DNA of 17,508 nt, taken from an uncultured Oscillospiraceae bacterium (GTDB lineage: Bacteria; Bacillota; Clostridia; Oscillospirales; Oscillospiraceae). Below, one piece after another: positions 1-7,937 of the stretch; position 1 is the stretch's first letter; each line of letters begins with the position of its first letter. Under the pieces are notes generated by a model. The model saw only the letters and a program-made list of their open reading frames with translations, ran no database searches and was not told the origin of the DNA. Made by a program: the position numbers and the translations under genes. The stretch covers positions 1 to 17,508 of the forward strand of contig CAJLCG010000041.1 of NCBI GenBank assembly GCA_905205085.1. Direction: 5' to 3'.

Positions 1-73
1 TCCATCGGCACTTTTTTGGCGATCTCCCCTTTTAACAAACGCGCCTTTGCAAAAATGTGGAAGGGTCTCCCGC

Positions 74-101
74 TTGACTTCCCTGCGGAGAAGGATATAA
101 T
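74..101 (+). promoter_or_regulatory. Sigma-A-type promoter of the PerR-like gene
   Basis: A TTGACT -35 box (74-79) and a perfect TATAAT -10 box (96-101) are separated by 16 nt, 37 nt ahead of the start codon. The AT-rich stretch 93-118 overlaps the -10 and carries only a poor dyad (GGAT at 93-96, ATCC at 115-118). PerR proteins usually autoregulate through a 7-1-7 dyad, and I do not see a clear one here. Confidence 0.75.
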
Positions 102-137
102 TGGAAGTAAAATAATCCGAATTAAGGCTGCGATACC

Positions 138-512
138 ATGACAAAGCACGCAAAAACCATATTGGAACTGATCGAAACCTCCCACAGCCATATGACGGCG
201 GAGCAGGTCTTTTCTGCCCTGCGGCAGGTCTACCCCAAGGTGGCCCTGGCCACGGTGTACAACAACCTCAACCGCCTGTGGCAGGAGGGGCTCATCCGCA
301 AGGTGTCCATGGAAGGGATGCCGGACCGGTATGACCGCATCGCCCGCCACGACCACCTGGTGTGCCAGGGCTGCGGCAAGCTGGTGGATGTGGACCTGGG
401 CGACCTGACCCAGCGGCTGCAAGCCCAGGTGGAGGTGCCCATTTTGGCCTACGACCTCAAGCTCATGTACCTGTGTCCGGAGTGCCAGAGCCGGCAGGAA
501 AAATCAAAATGA
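138..512 (+). CDS. PerR/Fur-family metal-dependent transcriptional repressor (short form)
   Basis: A cytoplasmic DNA-binding regulator of the Fur superfamily, 124 aa. The winged helix includes the recognition helix ALATVYNNLNRLW (about residues 36-48). PerR-type regulatory metal ligands are present: His in SHMTAE, Asp in DRYD, the two His of RHDHLVC and an Asp in the following VDVD. Two CxxC pairs (CQGC and CPEC) form the structural zinc site. This set matches peroxide-sensing PerR better than classical Fur, so a role repressing oxidative-stress or metal genes is likely. It is about 20 residues shorter than Bacillus PerR because the first helix is missing; an in-frame TAA at 123-125 rules out an upstream start. 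AAGG at 124-127 is the ribosome site. It is monocistronic and ends at a strong terminator shared with the convergent protease gene. Fur or Zur specificity cannot be excluded. Confidence 0.88.
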   Translation: MTKHAKTILELIETSHSHMTAEQVFSALRQVYPKVALATVYNNLNRLWQEGLIRKVSMEGMPDRYDRIARHDHLVCQGCGKLVDVDLGDLTQRLQAQVEVPILAYDLKLMYLCPECQSRQEKSK

Positions 513-519
513 CAAAACA

Positions 520-565
520 GGCGTGGGACGGAAAGAATTTCTTTCCGTCCCACGCCGTTTTATTT
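520..565. terminator. Bidirectional rho-independent terminator between perR-like and htrA-like genes
   Basis: A perfect 16-bp stem (520-535 with 541-556, extendable by one A-T pair) has a 3-5 nt loop. It is followed on the plus strand by GTTTTATTT and on the minus strand by TGTTTTGTC. It starts 8 nt after the PerR stop and lies 57 nt beyond the protease stop, so it can serve both convergent genes. Confidence 0.92.
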
Positions 566-621
566 ATGATCCGGATATGCGGGGGTGGTCCGTGCCGGTC
601 CGGTTTTCCGGTGCGAACCGA

Positions 622-1671
<1,050 letters not shown>

Positions 1672-1709
1672 AGCAGAGTCTCCTTTCTATTCCAAACCTA
1701 AGATGGTGG

Positions 1710-1738
1710 ATCATTCTGGGACCAGAATACAAGGTCAA
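1710..1738 (-). promoter_or_regulatory. Candidate promoter of the htrA-like gene
   Basis: On the minus strand TTGACC (1733-1738) is followed after 17 nt by AATGAT (1710-1715, 4 of 6 matches to the -10 consensus), ending 38 nt before the protease start codon. It lies just past the kinase terminator, so the protease can be transcribed separately from the two-component genes. Confidence 0.5.
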
Positions 1739-1762
1739 CCCTAATCCAACTTAAAAAGGAGC

Positions 1763-1793
1763 AAAAAAATTGGCCGCCTTATCCGGCGGCCAA
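1763..1793 (-). terminator. Terminator of the two-component operon, overlapping the kinase stop codon
   Basis: A 9-bp perfect stem (1785-1793 with 1770-1778, read on the minus strand) has a 6-nt loop and is followed by seven T residues (1763-1769). The kinase TAA (1779-1781) lies in the loop, so the last codons of the kinase form the terminator arm. Confidence 0.88.
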
Positions 1794-3062
1794 TGTGACC
1801 TGTATGCTCAGCTGCGTCCCGTCGGGGCTCTCGGCCCGAATTTTTCCTTTGTGGGCCGCTACGATGCTCTTGGCAATGGACAAACCAAGGCCGTAGCCGC
1901 CGCTCTGGCTGTTGCGGGACTCATCGGTGCGGTAGAAGCGGTCAAACAGGTGGGGAAGCTTATCCTGCTCCACAGGCTGGGCGCAGGGATTGGACACGGT
2001 GAGCAGCAGGCTGCGCCCCTGCTTTTCCAGGCGCAGCTCCAGCTGTCCGCCGGGGGGAGAATACTTTAGGGCGTTGTCCAGCAGGATGGAGACCAGCTGG
2101 CGGATATTCTTCTCGTCCCCGTGGAAGGAGAGCATGGGCTGCACCTGTATCTGGAGCTCCTTGTCCTGGCTGCGGGCGGGGGCGGCAAAGGACTGGGCCA
2201 TCTCCTCCACCACGTCGGAGATGGGAAAGTCGATGTATTGCAGCTGGGGCTGCTCCTCCTCCATGCGGGAGAGGTAGATGAGGTCGTTGGTCAGCGCCGT
2301 CAGACGCTGGGCCTGGCGGCGGATGTCGGTGAGCCACTGGTTTTCCCCGCACTCCATCTCGGCCAGATCAGCGTCGGCGCTGATGATGGTCATGGGGGTT
2401 TTCAGCTCATGGCCCGCGTCAGTGATAAACTGCCGCTGCTTGGCGTAGCTCTCTGCCATGGGACGCACAATGCGCCGGGACAGGATCAGCAGCAGAAACA
2501 GCACCGCTGCCAGCCCCAGCACTGCCAGCGACACGCTGGCCAGCAGCGTGGTGCGGAAGGAGGAGAGGCTGCGGCCGCAGTCCAGAAAGATAATGCGCAC
2601 ACCGCCGGACTCGGCCTGAATCAGATAGCGGTAGTCGCCCAAAAAGCCGGAGGTCCTGCCGGCTGCGGCTGCCCGCTGGGCGTAGTCGGCGGCCTGTTCT
2701 TCGTCTACGGCGGCAATCTGAACGGTGTTGGTCTCCAACACTTGGCCGTCCTCTCCCAGCAAAACAGAGAAGAAGCGGGACTCATAGGGGGTCTCAGGGG
2801 ACATGATCCGCTGGTCAAACAGACCCCGCTTATCTCCCGGCGCGCCAAAGGGAGCAAAGTGGCCCTCGTCCTTTTCCTCCTGGGGGGCGGGGGGCTTGGG
2901 GAATGCGCCGTCGTTGGCTGCCAGCAGGGCCAGCACCGTGTCCGCGTCGGAGACCACCTTCTGGTAGCTCATCAGGTTCACGCCGCCCAGAATGACCAGC
3001 AGCACCACGGCCAGGGAGAACATACAGGCCAGGATAAGCTTGGCCCGCAGCTTTTTGATCAT
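1779..3062 (-). CDS. Two-component sensor histidine kinase
   Basis: A membrane sensor kinase of 427 aa that autophosphorylates on histidine and passes the phosphate to the adjacent regulator. Transmembrane segment 1 is at about 9-30, an extracytoplasmic sensor region at 31-170, transmembrane segment 2 at about 172-194, then a short linker with no obvious HAMP domain. The HisKA H-box is FITDAGHELKTPM with His218. The ATPase domain has the N-box LLDNALKYSPPGG (Asn330), the F-box HLFDRFYRTDES and the glycine-rich lid GGYGLGLSIAKSIV. The sensor region has no fold I can name; it includes a Pro/Glu-rich stretch at 54-66. The start chosen is the ATG at 3060-3062, because it overlaps the regulator stop codon in an ATGA arrangement typical of translational coupling; the frame stays open upstream but only inside the regulator gene. 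The signal sensed is unknown. Confidence 0.95.
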   Translation of the reverse strand: MIKKLRAKLILACMFSLAVVLLVILGGVNLMSYQKVVSDADTVLALLAANDGAFPKPPAPQEEKDEGHFAPFGAPGDKRGLFDQRIMSPETPYESRFFSVLLGEDGQVLETNTVQIAAVDEEQAADYAQRAAAAGRTSGFLGDYRYLIQAESGGVRIIFLDCGRSLSSFRTTLLASVSLAVLGLAAVLFLLLILSRRIVRPMAESYAKQRQFITDAGHELKTPMTIISADADLAEMECGENQWLTDIRRQAQRLTALTNDLIYLSRMEEEQPQLQYIDFPISDVVEEMAQSFAAPARSQDKELQIQVQPMLSFHGDEKNIRQLVSILLDNALKYSPPGGQLELRLEKQGRSLLLTVSNPCAQPVEQDKLPHLFDRFYRTDESRNSQSGGYGLGLSIAKSIVAAHKGKIRAESPDGTQLSIQVTLAAG

Positions 3063-3736
3063 ACCGTTCCCTCCAGAGAATAGCCCGCATTCCGGGTCAC
3101 CTTGATCTGAATGTTGGCCCGCAGGGCGGAGAGCTTTTTGCGCAGGTAGGAGATGTACACCCACACCACGCTCAGCTCCACATCGCTGTCATAGCCCCAG
3201 ATCCGTTCCAGAAAGCGCTCAGTGGGGATGAGCTGCCGGGGGTTGCGCATCAGCAGCTCCATCATCTGAAACTCCTTGTTGGCCAGGCGGAAGCTGCCGG
3301 TGGGGGAGGAGAGCTCAAAGGTGGCCTGGTCCAGGGTGATGTTGCCGAAGGTGAGACGGCTGGTGACCTGGCCGCCGGACTGGCTGCGGGTCATGGCCCG
3401 GATGCGGGCCATCAGCTCCTGGGTGGAGAAGGGTTTGGTGAGGTAGTCGTTGGCACCGGTGTCCAGCCCCAGCACCTTGTCGTCCACCTCCGATTTGGCG
3501 GTGAGGATGAGTACCGGGATGGGGTTGCCCCGCTCCCGCAGGGTGCGCAGCACGGTTATACCGTCCATCTTGGGCATCATCAGGTCCAGAATCAGGGCGT
3601 CGTAGTTTCCGGCCTCCAGGTATTCCAGAGCCTCCTGGCCGTCGTAAACCGCGTCGGCGGAGTAATTGTTTTTTTCCAGCAGGGCAATGACCGCCCGGGA
3701 CAGGGAGCGCTCATCCTCAGCCAGCAGAATGCGCAT
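3059..3736 (-). CDS. OmpR/PhoB-type response regulator
   Basis: A transcription factor of 225 aa controlled by the downstream kinase. The receiver domain (about 1-115) has the acidic pair Glu7/Asp8, phospho-acceptor Asp51 (LILDLMMPK), Thr79 in LILTAK and Lys101 in LTKPF. The C-terminal winged helix (about 130-225) contains LANKEFQMMELLMRNP and the recognition region ending in VVWVYISYLRKKL. The start at 3736 is preceded by a strong AAGGAGG (3746-3752) at 9 nt spacing; a longer in-frame start 16 codons upstream has no ribosome site. The gene is first in a two-gene operon and overlaps the kinase by 4 nt. Likely targets are its own promoter and perhaps the protease gene just downstream; neither is shown by sequence alone. 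Confidence 0.96.
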   Translation of the reverse strand: MRILLAEDERSLSRAVIALLEKNNYSADAVYDGQEALEYLEAGNYDALILDLMMPKMDGITVLRTLRERGNPIPVLILTAKSEVDDKVLGLDTGANDYLTKPFSTQELMARIRAMTRSQSGGQVTSRLTFGNITLDQATFELSSPTGSFRLANKEFQMMELLMRNPRQLIPTERFLERIWGYDSDVELSVVWVYISYLRKKLSALRANIQIKVTRNAGYSLEGTV

Positions 3737-3790
3737 GTTTACGCGCCTCCTTCCAAAGGAAGATAAATCTACAAAATACAGCATAACGCA

Positions 3791-3808
3791 AAAACTTTAA
3801 CTCTAACT
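3791..3808 (-). repeat. Three tandem AGTTAx hexamers upstream of the regulator gene
   Basis: Read on the minus strand, AGTTAG, AGTTAA and AGTTTT follow one another without gaps. They sit at the expected transcription start, between the candidate promoter and the regulator ribosome site. OmpR-type regulators bind direct repeats, so this is a candidate operator. The 6-nt period is shorter than the usual 10-11 nt, so support is weak. Confidence 0.35.
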
Positions 3809-3811
3809 AAA

Positions 3812-3840
3812 AGAATAGCACAGGAGAGGGCAATTGTCAG
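3812..3840 (-). promoter_or_regulatory. Candidate promoter of the two-component operon
   Basis: On the minus strand CTGACA (3835-3840, 5 of 6 matches) is followed after exactly 17 nt by TATTCT (3812-3817, 4 of 6 matches). The leader before the regulator ATG is about 70 nt. Confidence 0.5.
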
Positions 3841-3864
3841 CGGAAGGATTTGCGAGTCGGAAGA

Positions 3865-3893
3865 TAGACGGACCAGGTATTTTGTGGTAAGAT
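3865..3893 (+). promoter_or_regulatory. Candidate promoter of the glycosidase gene
   Basis: TAGACG (3865-3870) and TAAGAT (3888-3893) are each 4 of 6 to consensus with a 17-nt spacer, placing the start about 20 nt before the GH31 start codon. It faces away from the two-component promoter in the same 186-bp gap. No clear sugar-repressor or CcpA operator was recognised. Confidence 0.4.
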
Positions 3894-3922
3894 GCAGGCG
3901 ACAGAAAGGGGACGAGACGATT

Positions 3923-6319
3923 ATGGATCTGATCTACCGTATGAATACCACACCGGCCGCCTGCCCGGACAATATGGTCGCCGGGGAGCACTACCGCATC
4001 ACCGTGCTCACCCAGGGGCTGATGCGCCTGGAGTACAGCCCCGACGGGGTCTTTGAGGACCGGCCCACCCAGACCGTCCTCCACCGGGATTTCCCCAAAA
4101 CCCACTTCCGGGTCCTCCGCCGGGACGGTATGCTGGAGATCCACACCGACCGCCTGCACCTGGTGTACAACCAGGGCCCCTTCTCCCCCCAGGGGCTGAG
4201 CATCCAGGTAAAGGGCGGCCTCACCCAGTATCACAGCATCTGGCGCTACGGCCAGAAGGTGGGGGACCTGGGCGGCACTGCCCGCACTCTGGACGAGGCC
4301 GACGGCGCCATCCCCCTGGAGCCGGGCATCCTCTCCCGCAGCGGCTTTGCCGTGCTGGATGACAGTGCCTCCCAGATTTTGCTGGAGGACGGCTGGCTGG
4401 AGCCCCGGAAGAAGGGCATCCAGGACCTGTATTTCTGGGGCTACGGCCATGACTATACCCTGGCCCTCCAGGACTTCTACCGCCTGTGCGGCCAGACCCC
4501 CATGCTGCCCCGCTTTGCCCTGGGCAACTGGTGGAGCCGGTACTACCGCTACACCCAGCAGAGCTACCTGGAGCTGATGGACCGCTTCCAGCAGGAGAAT
4601 ATCCCCTTCACCGTGGGAGTTATCGATATGGACTGGCACCTGGTGGACATCGACCCCAAGTACGGCAGCGGTTGGACGGGGTACACCTGGAACCGGGAGC
4701 TTTTCCCCGACCCGCCCGCCCTGCTGGAGGAGCTGCACAGCCGGGGGATGAAGGTGACCCTGAACGTACACCCCGCCGAGGGCGTGCAGGCCCACGAGGA
4801 GCAGTATTTGCCCATGGCCAAGGAGATGGGGGTGGACTGGCAAGCGGAGGACCCGGTGGCCTGCGACCCCGCCGACCCCAAGTTCCTGGAAGCCTACTTC
4901 AAGTATCTCCACCACCCCCTGGAGGAGCAGGGTGTAGATTTCTGGTGGATCGACTGGCAGCAGGGCAGCCTTTGTAAGGTGGAGGGGCTGGACCCCCTGT
5001 GGATCTTCAACCACTACCACTTCCTGGACAACGGCCGGGACGGCAAGCGGCCCATGACCTTCTCCCGCTACGCCGGGCCGGGCAGCCACCGCTACCCCGT
5101 GGGCTTCTCCGGGGACACCATCGTCACCTGGGAGTCCCTCCGGTTCCAGCCCTACTTCACCGCCAACGCCTCCAACATCGGCTACGGCTGGGGGAGCCAC
5201 GACATCGGGGGCCACATGCACGGGTATCGAAACGACGAGCTGGTCACCCGCTGGGTGCAGCTGGGGGTCTATTCTCCCATCAACCGCCTCCACGCCTCCA
5301 ACAGCCCCTTCCAGGGCAAGGAGCCCTGGCGCTACAAGGGGGAGGCCCGGCAGGCCATGAGCGAGGCCCTGCGGGAGCGCCACCGCCTGGTGCCCTACCT
5401 GTACACCATGAACCACCGGGCCTGGAAGGAGGGCCGCCCCCTGGTGGAGCCCCTCTATTACCGCTGGAGCGAGGCCCCGGAGGCCTATGAGCACCCGGAC
5501 CAGTACTTTTTTGGCACCCAGCTCATGGCGGCCCCGGTCACGTCCCCCCGTATCGACGGTCTGAACGTGGCCAAGGTGCCGGTGTGGCTGCCCGAGGGGA
5601 CCTGGTATGACCTTTATACCGGTATGGTGTACACCGGCGGACGGACCCTGGACCTGTACCGCAGCCTGGACAGCATCCCTGTGCTGGCCCCCGCCGGGGC
5701 CATCCTGTCCCTCACCGACGAGATTACCGGGGCCCAGGCGGCCTCCAACCCCGCCTCCCTGCGCATCAAGGTGTTTGCCGGGGCGGACGGGGACTTTACC
5801 CTCTACGAGGACGACAACACCACCCAGAAGTATCTGGACGGCGTGTGCGTTACCACCCCCATGACCTACCGGGAGGTAGACGGCCGGGCGGTGTTTACCG
5901 TCCACCCCGCCCAGGGAGAGCTGTCCCTGGTGCCCGCCAAGCGTACCTTTACCGTGGAGCTGATGGGCTTTGCCGACGCGGCCGGGGCGGTGGAGGCCAA
6001 GGTGGGCGGTGCGGCTGTGCCCGCCAAGACCTCCTATGACTCCTTCCGCCGGGTCTTGTCCGTGACCGTGGAGGAGGTGCCCGCCCAGGCCGGGCTGGAG
6101 ATCTCTCTGGGCCTGGAGCACCGGCAGGAAGGCAACGACACCCTGGAGCGGTGCTTCCGCTTTCTGGACCAGGCGGAGCTCTCCTTTGACCTCAAGGACG
6201 AGATTTACCGCTGTATCACCGGGGAGCCCCGCATCCCCGTGCTGCTGGGACAGCTCAGCGCCATGGAGCTGGACCGGGATCTGTACGGAGTTCTCCTGGA
6301 GATCCTCACCGCCTGGTAA
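3923..6319 (+). CDS. Glycoside hydrolase family 31 (alpha-glucosidase/alpha-xylosidase type)
   Basis: A retaining alpha-glycosidase of 798 aa, probably cytoplasmic because no signal peptide is visible. An N-terminal beta-sandwich (about 1-195) is followed by the catalytic barrel (about 196-525), entered at RFALGNWWSRYYRY and containing VGVIDMDWH. The nucleophile is Asp344 in FWWIDWQQG, the acid/base is Asp398 in GFSGDTIVTW, and SHDIGGHMHG is also typical of the family. C-terminal beta domains include LYEDDNTT. About 60 extra residues at the end look helical and are not explained by the core fold. The ATG at 3923 is preceded by AAAGGGG; a start 13 codons earlier has no such site. The gene is alone, with no adjacent transporter or sugar regulator, and ends at a clear terminator. 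Substrate (glucoside, xyloside or other) cannot be assigned. Confidence 0.93.
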   Translation: MDLIYRMNTTPAACPDNMVAGEHYRITVLTQGLMRLEYSPDGVFEDRPTQTVLHRDFPKTHFRVLRRDGMLEIHTDRLHLVYNQGPFSPQGLSIQVKGGLTQYHSIWRYGQKVGDLGGTARTLDEADGAIPLEPGILSRSGFAVLDDSASQILLEDGWLEPRKKGIQDLYFWGYGHDYTLALQDFYRLCGQTPMLPRFALGNWWSRYYRYTQQSYLELMDRFQQENIPFTVGVIDMDWHLVDIDPKYGSGWTGYTWNRELFPDPPALLEELHSRGMKVTLNVHPAEGVQAHEEQYLPMAKEMGVDWQAEDPVACDPADPKFLEAYFKYLHHPLEEQGVDFWWIDWQQGSLCKVEGLDPLWIFNHYHFLDNGRDGKRPMTFSRYAGPGSHRYPVGFSGDTIVTWESLRFQPYFTANASNIGYGWGSHDIGGHMHGYRNDELVTRWVQLGVYSPINRLHASNSPFQGKEPWRYKGEARQAMSEALRERHRLVPYLYTMNHRAWKEGRPLVEPLYYRWSEAPEAYEHPDQYFFGTQLMAAPVTSPRIDGLNVAKVPVWLPEGTWYDLYTGMVYTGGRTLDLYRSLDSIPVLAPAGAILSLTDEITGAQAASNPASLRIKVFAGADGDFTLYEDDNTTQKYLDGVCVTTPMTYREVDGRAVFTVHPAQGELSLVPAKRTFTVELMGFADAAGAVEAKVGGAAVPAKTSYDSFRRVLSVTVEEVPAQAGLEISLGLEHRQEGNDTLERCFRFLDQAELSFDLKDEIYRCITGEPRIPVLLGQLSAMELDRDLYGVLLEILTAW

Positions 6320-6334
6320 TCCTCTGCAAATCCC

Positions 6335-6370
6335 AAGGGAGCGGCCCCATGCCGGGGCCGCTCCCTTTTT
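6335..6370 (+). terminator. Terminator of the GH31 gene
   Basis: A strong GC-rich stem of about 14 bp (6335-6348 with 6354-6367) has a 5-nt loop and runs into TTTTT (6366-6370), 15 nt after the stop codon. Confidence 0.92.
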
Positions 6371-6402
6371 GTGTAAAAGGAGGCCAAACGGGCGGGCAGA
6401 CC

Positions 6403-6431
6403 TTGCAATCCAACCACAGACCCGGTACAAT
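6403..6431 (+). promoter_or_regulatory. Promoter of the SLH-CAP gene
   Basis: TTGCAA (6403-6408) and TACAAT (6426-6431, 5 of 6 matches) are separated by 17 nt, about 65 nt before the ATG. This leaves a leader of roughly 58 nt that carries a palindrome. Confidence 0.6.
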
Positions 6432-6449
6432 GAAGGCAGTACAAAAGGC

Positions 6450-6468
6450 CCGGGGCCCAGGGCCCCGG
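6450..6468 (+). promoter_or_regulatory. GC-only 19-nt palindrome in the SLH-CAP leader
   Basis: A perfect 9-bp inverted repeat around a single A (6459), made only of G and C, ends 27 nt before the ATG and 12 nt before the ribosome site. No T-run follows, so it is not a standard terminator. It could be a leader hairpin protecting the mRNA or tuning translation, or a dyad operator just downstream of the transcription start. Confidence 0.45.
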
Positions 6469-6495
6469 AACAAAAAACGGAAAGGGGAACCTGAC

Positions 6496-7674
6496 ATGAA
6501 AAAAGCATGGACCGCGCTTTTGTTGACTGTGACCCTGAGCCTTGGGCTGGCTGCGCCCGCCGCAGCGGCCCGGTTTTCCGACGTGCCCGCCAGCTACTGG
6601 GGCTATGAGGGAATTGAGTATGTGACCGACAAGGGGCTGTTCAGCGGCGCCACCGCCACCACCTTTGCCCCCGAGTCCTCCATGTCCCGCTCGATGCTCG
6701 TCCAGGTGCTGTACAGCTACGCCGGGAAACCCGATGTGTCGGGCAGCATTGCCGCCGACACCGCCTTTACTGATATCCCCGAGGGGGCCTACTATGAGGA
6801 CGCGGTCCTCTGGGCCCTGGAGGAGAACATCCTGCCCATGTGGTTTTATCTGGATTCCCGGAACCAGAACGACTGGTCCCAGGACTTCCAGCCCAATAAG
6901 GTAGTCAACCGGGCGGAGTTCTGCCTGATGCTCTATGCCTTCTATGAGAACGTGCTGGGGCTGGAGTATGACATTGACGAGGCCGGGCTGAAGCAGGACT
7001 ACCTCAGCGGCTCCCAGGGCGCTTTCCAGGACATGACCCTGGCCGAGCTGACCCAGGCATTCCAGGTGCTGGCCCCCTATTCCAAGAACCACGACGTGGA
7101 GCAGGAGATCCTCTTTGCCATGCTGGGCTGGGCCCAGCCCGAGGGGATCATGACCGGTATGAGCGCCAGCACCATGTCCCCCGATCTGGGGGTGACCCGG
7201 GCCCAGGTGGCCACCATGCTTATGCAGTTCCACCGCAGCTACGGGGGCTCTGTCCAGCCTGAGCCGGAGCCCGAACCCGAACCGGAGCCCGATCCCGGGT
7301 CCGGGGAGGAGGCCTTCCTCACTGAGGTGATTCGACTGGTGAACGTGGAGCGGGCCAAGGAGGGGCTGTCCACCCTGAAGACCAACGACGCCATCACTGA
7401 GGCGGCCCAGACCCGGGCCGACGAGCTGCTGCAGCTGTTTGACCACACCCGGCCCGACGGCAGAAGCTGCTTTACCGCCCTGGGTGAGGCGGGGGTGAGC
7501 TACCGCGCGGCGGGAGAGAATATCGCCATGGGCTACCCCACCCCGGAGGCGGTGGTGAATGGGTGGATGAACTCCCCCGGCCACCGGGCCAATATCCTCA
7601 ACCGCAGCTTTACCACCATCGGCGTGGGCTACAACAGCCAGAGAAACTGCTGGGTGCAGATGTTTGTCGGCTGA
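6496..7674 (+). CDS. Secreted S-layer-homology protein with C-terminal CAP (SCP-like) domain
   Basis: A cell-surface protein of 392 aa. A signal peptide (about 1-24, cleavage near PAAAA/RFSDV) is followed by S-layer-homology modules over about 26-250 (RFSDVPASYWGYEGIEYV, later AFTDIPEGAYYEDAVLWA and a final GVTRAQVATML). Such modules bind secondary cell-wall polymer; the middle one looks degenerate. A Pro-Glu repeat linker (255-266) leads to the CAP domain (about 272-392). Its conserved residues are His317 (LFDHTRPDG), Glu341 (AGENIAMG) and His363 (SPGHRANILN), and it ends in the usual WVQMFVG strand. CAP proteins occur on many Gram-positive surfaces and their biochemical role is mostly unknown. 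The ATG at 6496 has AAAGGGG 8 nt upstream and begins a perfect signal sequence; the frame is open 49 codons further but that part is non-coding leader. The gene has its own promoter and no close partner. Confidence 0.93.
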   Translation: MKKAWTALLLTVTLSLGLAAPAAAARFSDVPASYWGYEGIEYVTDKGLFSGATATTFAPESSMSRSMLVQVLYSYAGKPDVSGSIAADTAFTDIPEGAYYEDAVLWALEENILPMWFYLDSRNQNDWSQDFQPNKVVNRAEFCLMLYAFYENVLGLEYDIDEAGLKQDYLSGSQGAFQDMTLAELTQAFQVLAPYSKNHDVEQEILFAMLGWAQPEGIMTGMSASTMSPDLGVTRAQVATMLMQFHRSYGGSVQPEPEPEPEPEPDPGSGEEAFLTEVIRLVNVERAKEGLSTLKTNDAITEAAQTRADELLQLFDHTRPDGRSCFTALGEAGVSYRAAGENIAMGYPTPEAVVNGWMNSPGHRANILNRSFTTIGVGYNSQRNCWVQMFVG

Positions 7675-7700
7675 AGAAATGAGAAGATTGTCTAAAAGCC

Positions 7701-7915
7701 CTCCTGCAAGGAGTTCCGCCGCTCGCAAGCGGCGGAATAAATATTAAAATCGTCATTTTCGGCGACATGTGCGTCGGAAATGACACTTCTCACGCAAGAT
7801 GGGCCGACTTTTCCGACAGGAATCGAGGCCTATCTTGCGTGCAACCCTCCTCGAAAAAGTGGCTGTGCCACTTTTTCGACAGACTGAGGCCGGGGCGGCG
7901 CTTGCCGCCCCGGCC
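7701..7915. repeat. Array of consecutive stem-loops in the 263-bp gap before trmO
   Basis: The gap 7675-7937 contains no gene. It holds six inverted repeats in series: 7701-7705 with 7709-7713; 7714-7723 with 7728-7737 (10 bp, perfect); 7752-7764 with 7772-7784 (G-U pairs included); 7791-7805 with 7827-7841 (15 bp, one G-U, with an inner 4-bp hairpin 7811-7822); 7851-7863 with 7867-7879 (13 bp, perfect); 7888-7899 with 7904-7915 (12 bp, perfect, GCTT loop). Such packing suggests a dispersed structured intergenic element or a composite leader. The last hairpin stops 10 nt before the trmO ribosome site. I see no convincing promoter for trmO inside. Confidence 0.8.
7851..7879. terminator. Terminator-like hairpin within the stem-loop array
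   Basis: A perfect 13-bp stem with a TGT loop has five A residues in its left arm and five T residues in its right arm, so it has terminator geometry on either strand. It may end SLH-CAP transcription, because the hairpins nearer that gene lack T-runs. It could equally be only a piece of the repeat element. Confidence 0.45.
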
Positions 7916-7937
7916 ATCCCAATGTAAGGAGTCTATC

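Noticed and set aside
93..118. PerR box overlapping the perR-like promoter
   Set aside because: Only 4-bp GGAT/ATCC ends match; the internal AT-rich part does not form the expected 7-1-7 dyad.
3803..6508. A 901-codon open frame antisense to the GH31 gene
   Set aside because: It is a by-product of GC-rich codon bias; the product is low-complexity Gly/Val/His/Leu-rich with no domain, and the plus strand encodes a complete GH31 enzyme with a terminator.
7767..7937. N-terminal extension of TrmO through the stem-loop gap
   Set aside because: The extra codons translate the hairpins and have no start signal; the ATG at 7938 has AAGGAG and begins the conserved domain.
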